DNA from: Pirellulales bacterium
GTDB taxonomy: Bacteria > Planctomycetota > Planctomycetia > Pirellulales > Lacipirellulaceae
Length of the DNA stretch: 55,115 nucleotides
Direction: 5' to 3'
Assembly (NCBI GenBank): GCA_028279215.1
Contig: JANQOF010000032.1
Location: 1-55,115 of the forward strand
This document shows positions 54,971-55,115 of this stretch, piece after piece (the first letter of the stretch is position 1; every line of letters starts with the position of its first letter). Both the position numbers and the translations under genes were made by a program. The notes below the pieces were generated by a model that was not told where the DNA came from, ran no database searches, and saw only the letters and a list, made by a program, of their open reading frames with translations.

Positions 54971-55115
54971 CTAAGCTCCCGTTTCGATTTCGGCCATCAC
55001 TTCGTCGGGAATATCAAAGTTGGCCGCGACGCCTTGGACGTCGTCGTGATCATCGAGTCGCTCCATCAGCTTTAGCACATTGCGTGCGTCGGCTGCGTTG
55101 AGTTCGACGGTGTCC
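54971..55115 (-). CDS. yebC: YebC/PmpR family DNA-binding protein, C-terminal part
   Basis: The last 47 residues of a YebC-family protein, cut by the window end. The reading [20 protein letters not shown], followed by [12 protein letters not shown] and a TAG at 54971, is the standard C-terminus. YebC-type proteins bind DNA or, in some species, ribosomes. Only the end can be seen. Confidence 0.85.
   Translation of the reverse strand, partial: DTVELNAADARNVLKLMERLDDHDDVQGVAANFDIPDEVMAEIETGA

Overview
The window looks like a piece of a planctomycete chromosome, probably from the Pirellulales. The evidence is several secreted proteins ending in a PEP-CTERM sorting tail (VPEP, hydrophobic stretch, basic end), dockerin-like calcium repeats in secreted proteins, a long bL17 with an acidic tail, a DUF1223 protein, a DUF3891 protein and GC-rich codon use. 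Genes lie on both strands in short runs. I found no rRNA, tRNA or CRISPR array, and the exosortase that would act on the PEP-CTERM proteins is not here.

Layout. 0-2 kb: a DUF4440 lipoprotein and a REP-associated tyrosine transposase (RAYT) remnant flanked by an inverted pair of REP sequences. 2-9 kb: a sugar isomerase-like TIM barrel, a large secreted TIM-barrel-type protein with a REPIN in its signal-peptide region, a GH13 branching-type enzyme and a membrane J-domain protein. 9-15 kb: a SulP transporter fused to a carbonic anhydrase, small hypothetical genes, a PEP-CTERM remnant and a REC-HDOD regulator. 15-20 kb: one 1628-residue exported protein of unknown function. 20-27 kb: an APH-type kinase, an RND pump with its adaptor, and a second beta-carbonic anhydrase. 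27-31 kb: two PEP-CTERM proteins, then a repeat-rich accessory stretch with an XRE-NTF2 regulator between two direct repeats. 31-33.7 kb: a compact type II restriction-modification island (nuclease, controller protein, m5C methylase, Vsr). 34-36 kb: groES-groEL. 36-46 kb: exported and membrane proteins, including a GSDH-type dehydrogenase, a NapH-like Fe-S/TPR protein and a double PEP-CTERM protein with a lysyl-oxidase-like front half. 47-51 kb: the alpha operon (rpmJ-rpsM-rpsK-rpsD-rpoA-rplQ). 51-55 kb: a putative metallopeptidase, a lipoprotein, class II fructose-bisphosphate aldolase, a DUF3891 protein and the 3' end of yebC.

Links between genes. The four restriction-modification genes form one clear functional unit with a divergent promoter region. 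The RND pump and adaptor overlap by 4 bases and act together, though no outer-membrane channel is nearby. The two carbonic anhydrases lie in separate contexts, one fused to a probable bicarbonate or sulfate carrier. The ribosomal block is a conserved operon, but a DUF2459 gene replaces the usual secY/infA side upstream of rpmJ.

The most unusual items are: the in-frame double PEP-CTERM protein at 43.3-45.8 kb; the REP-flanked RAYT with a frameshift immediately before its presumed catalytic tyrosine; the REPIN that codes for part of a signal-peptide region; the multi-copy repeats around the XRE-NTF2 gene; and the orphan 15-bp perfect hairpin at 27.2 kb. All assignments come from reading the sequence; no database search was run.
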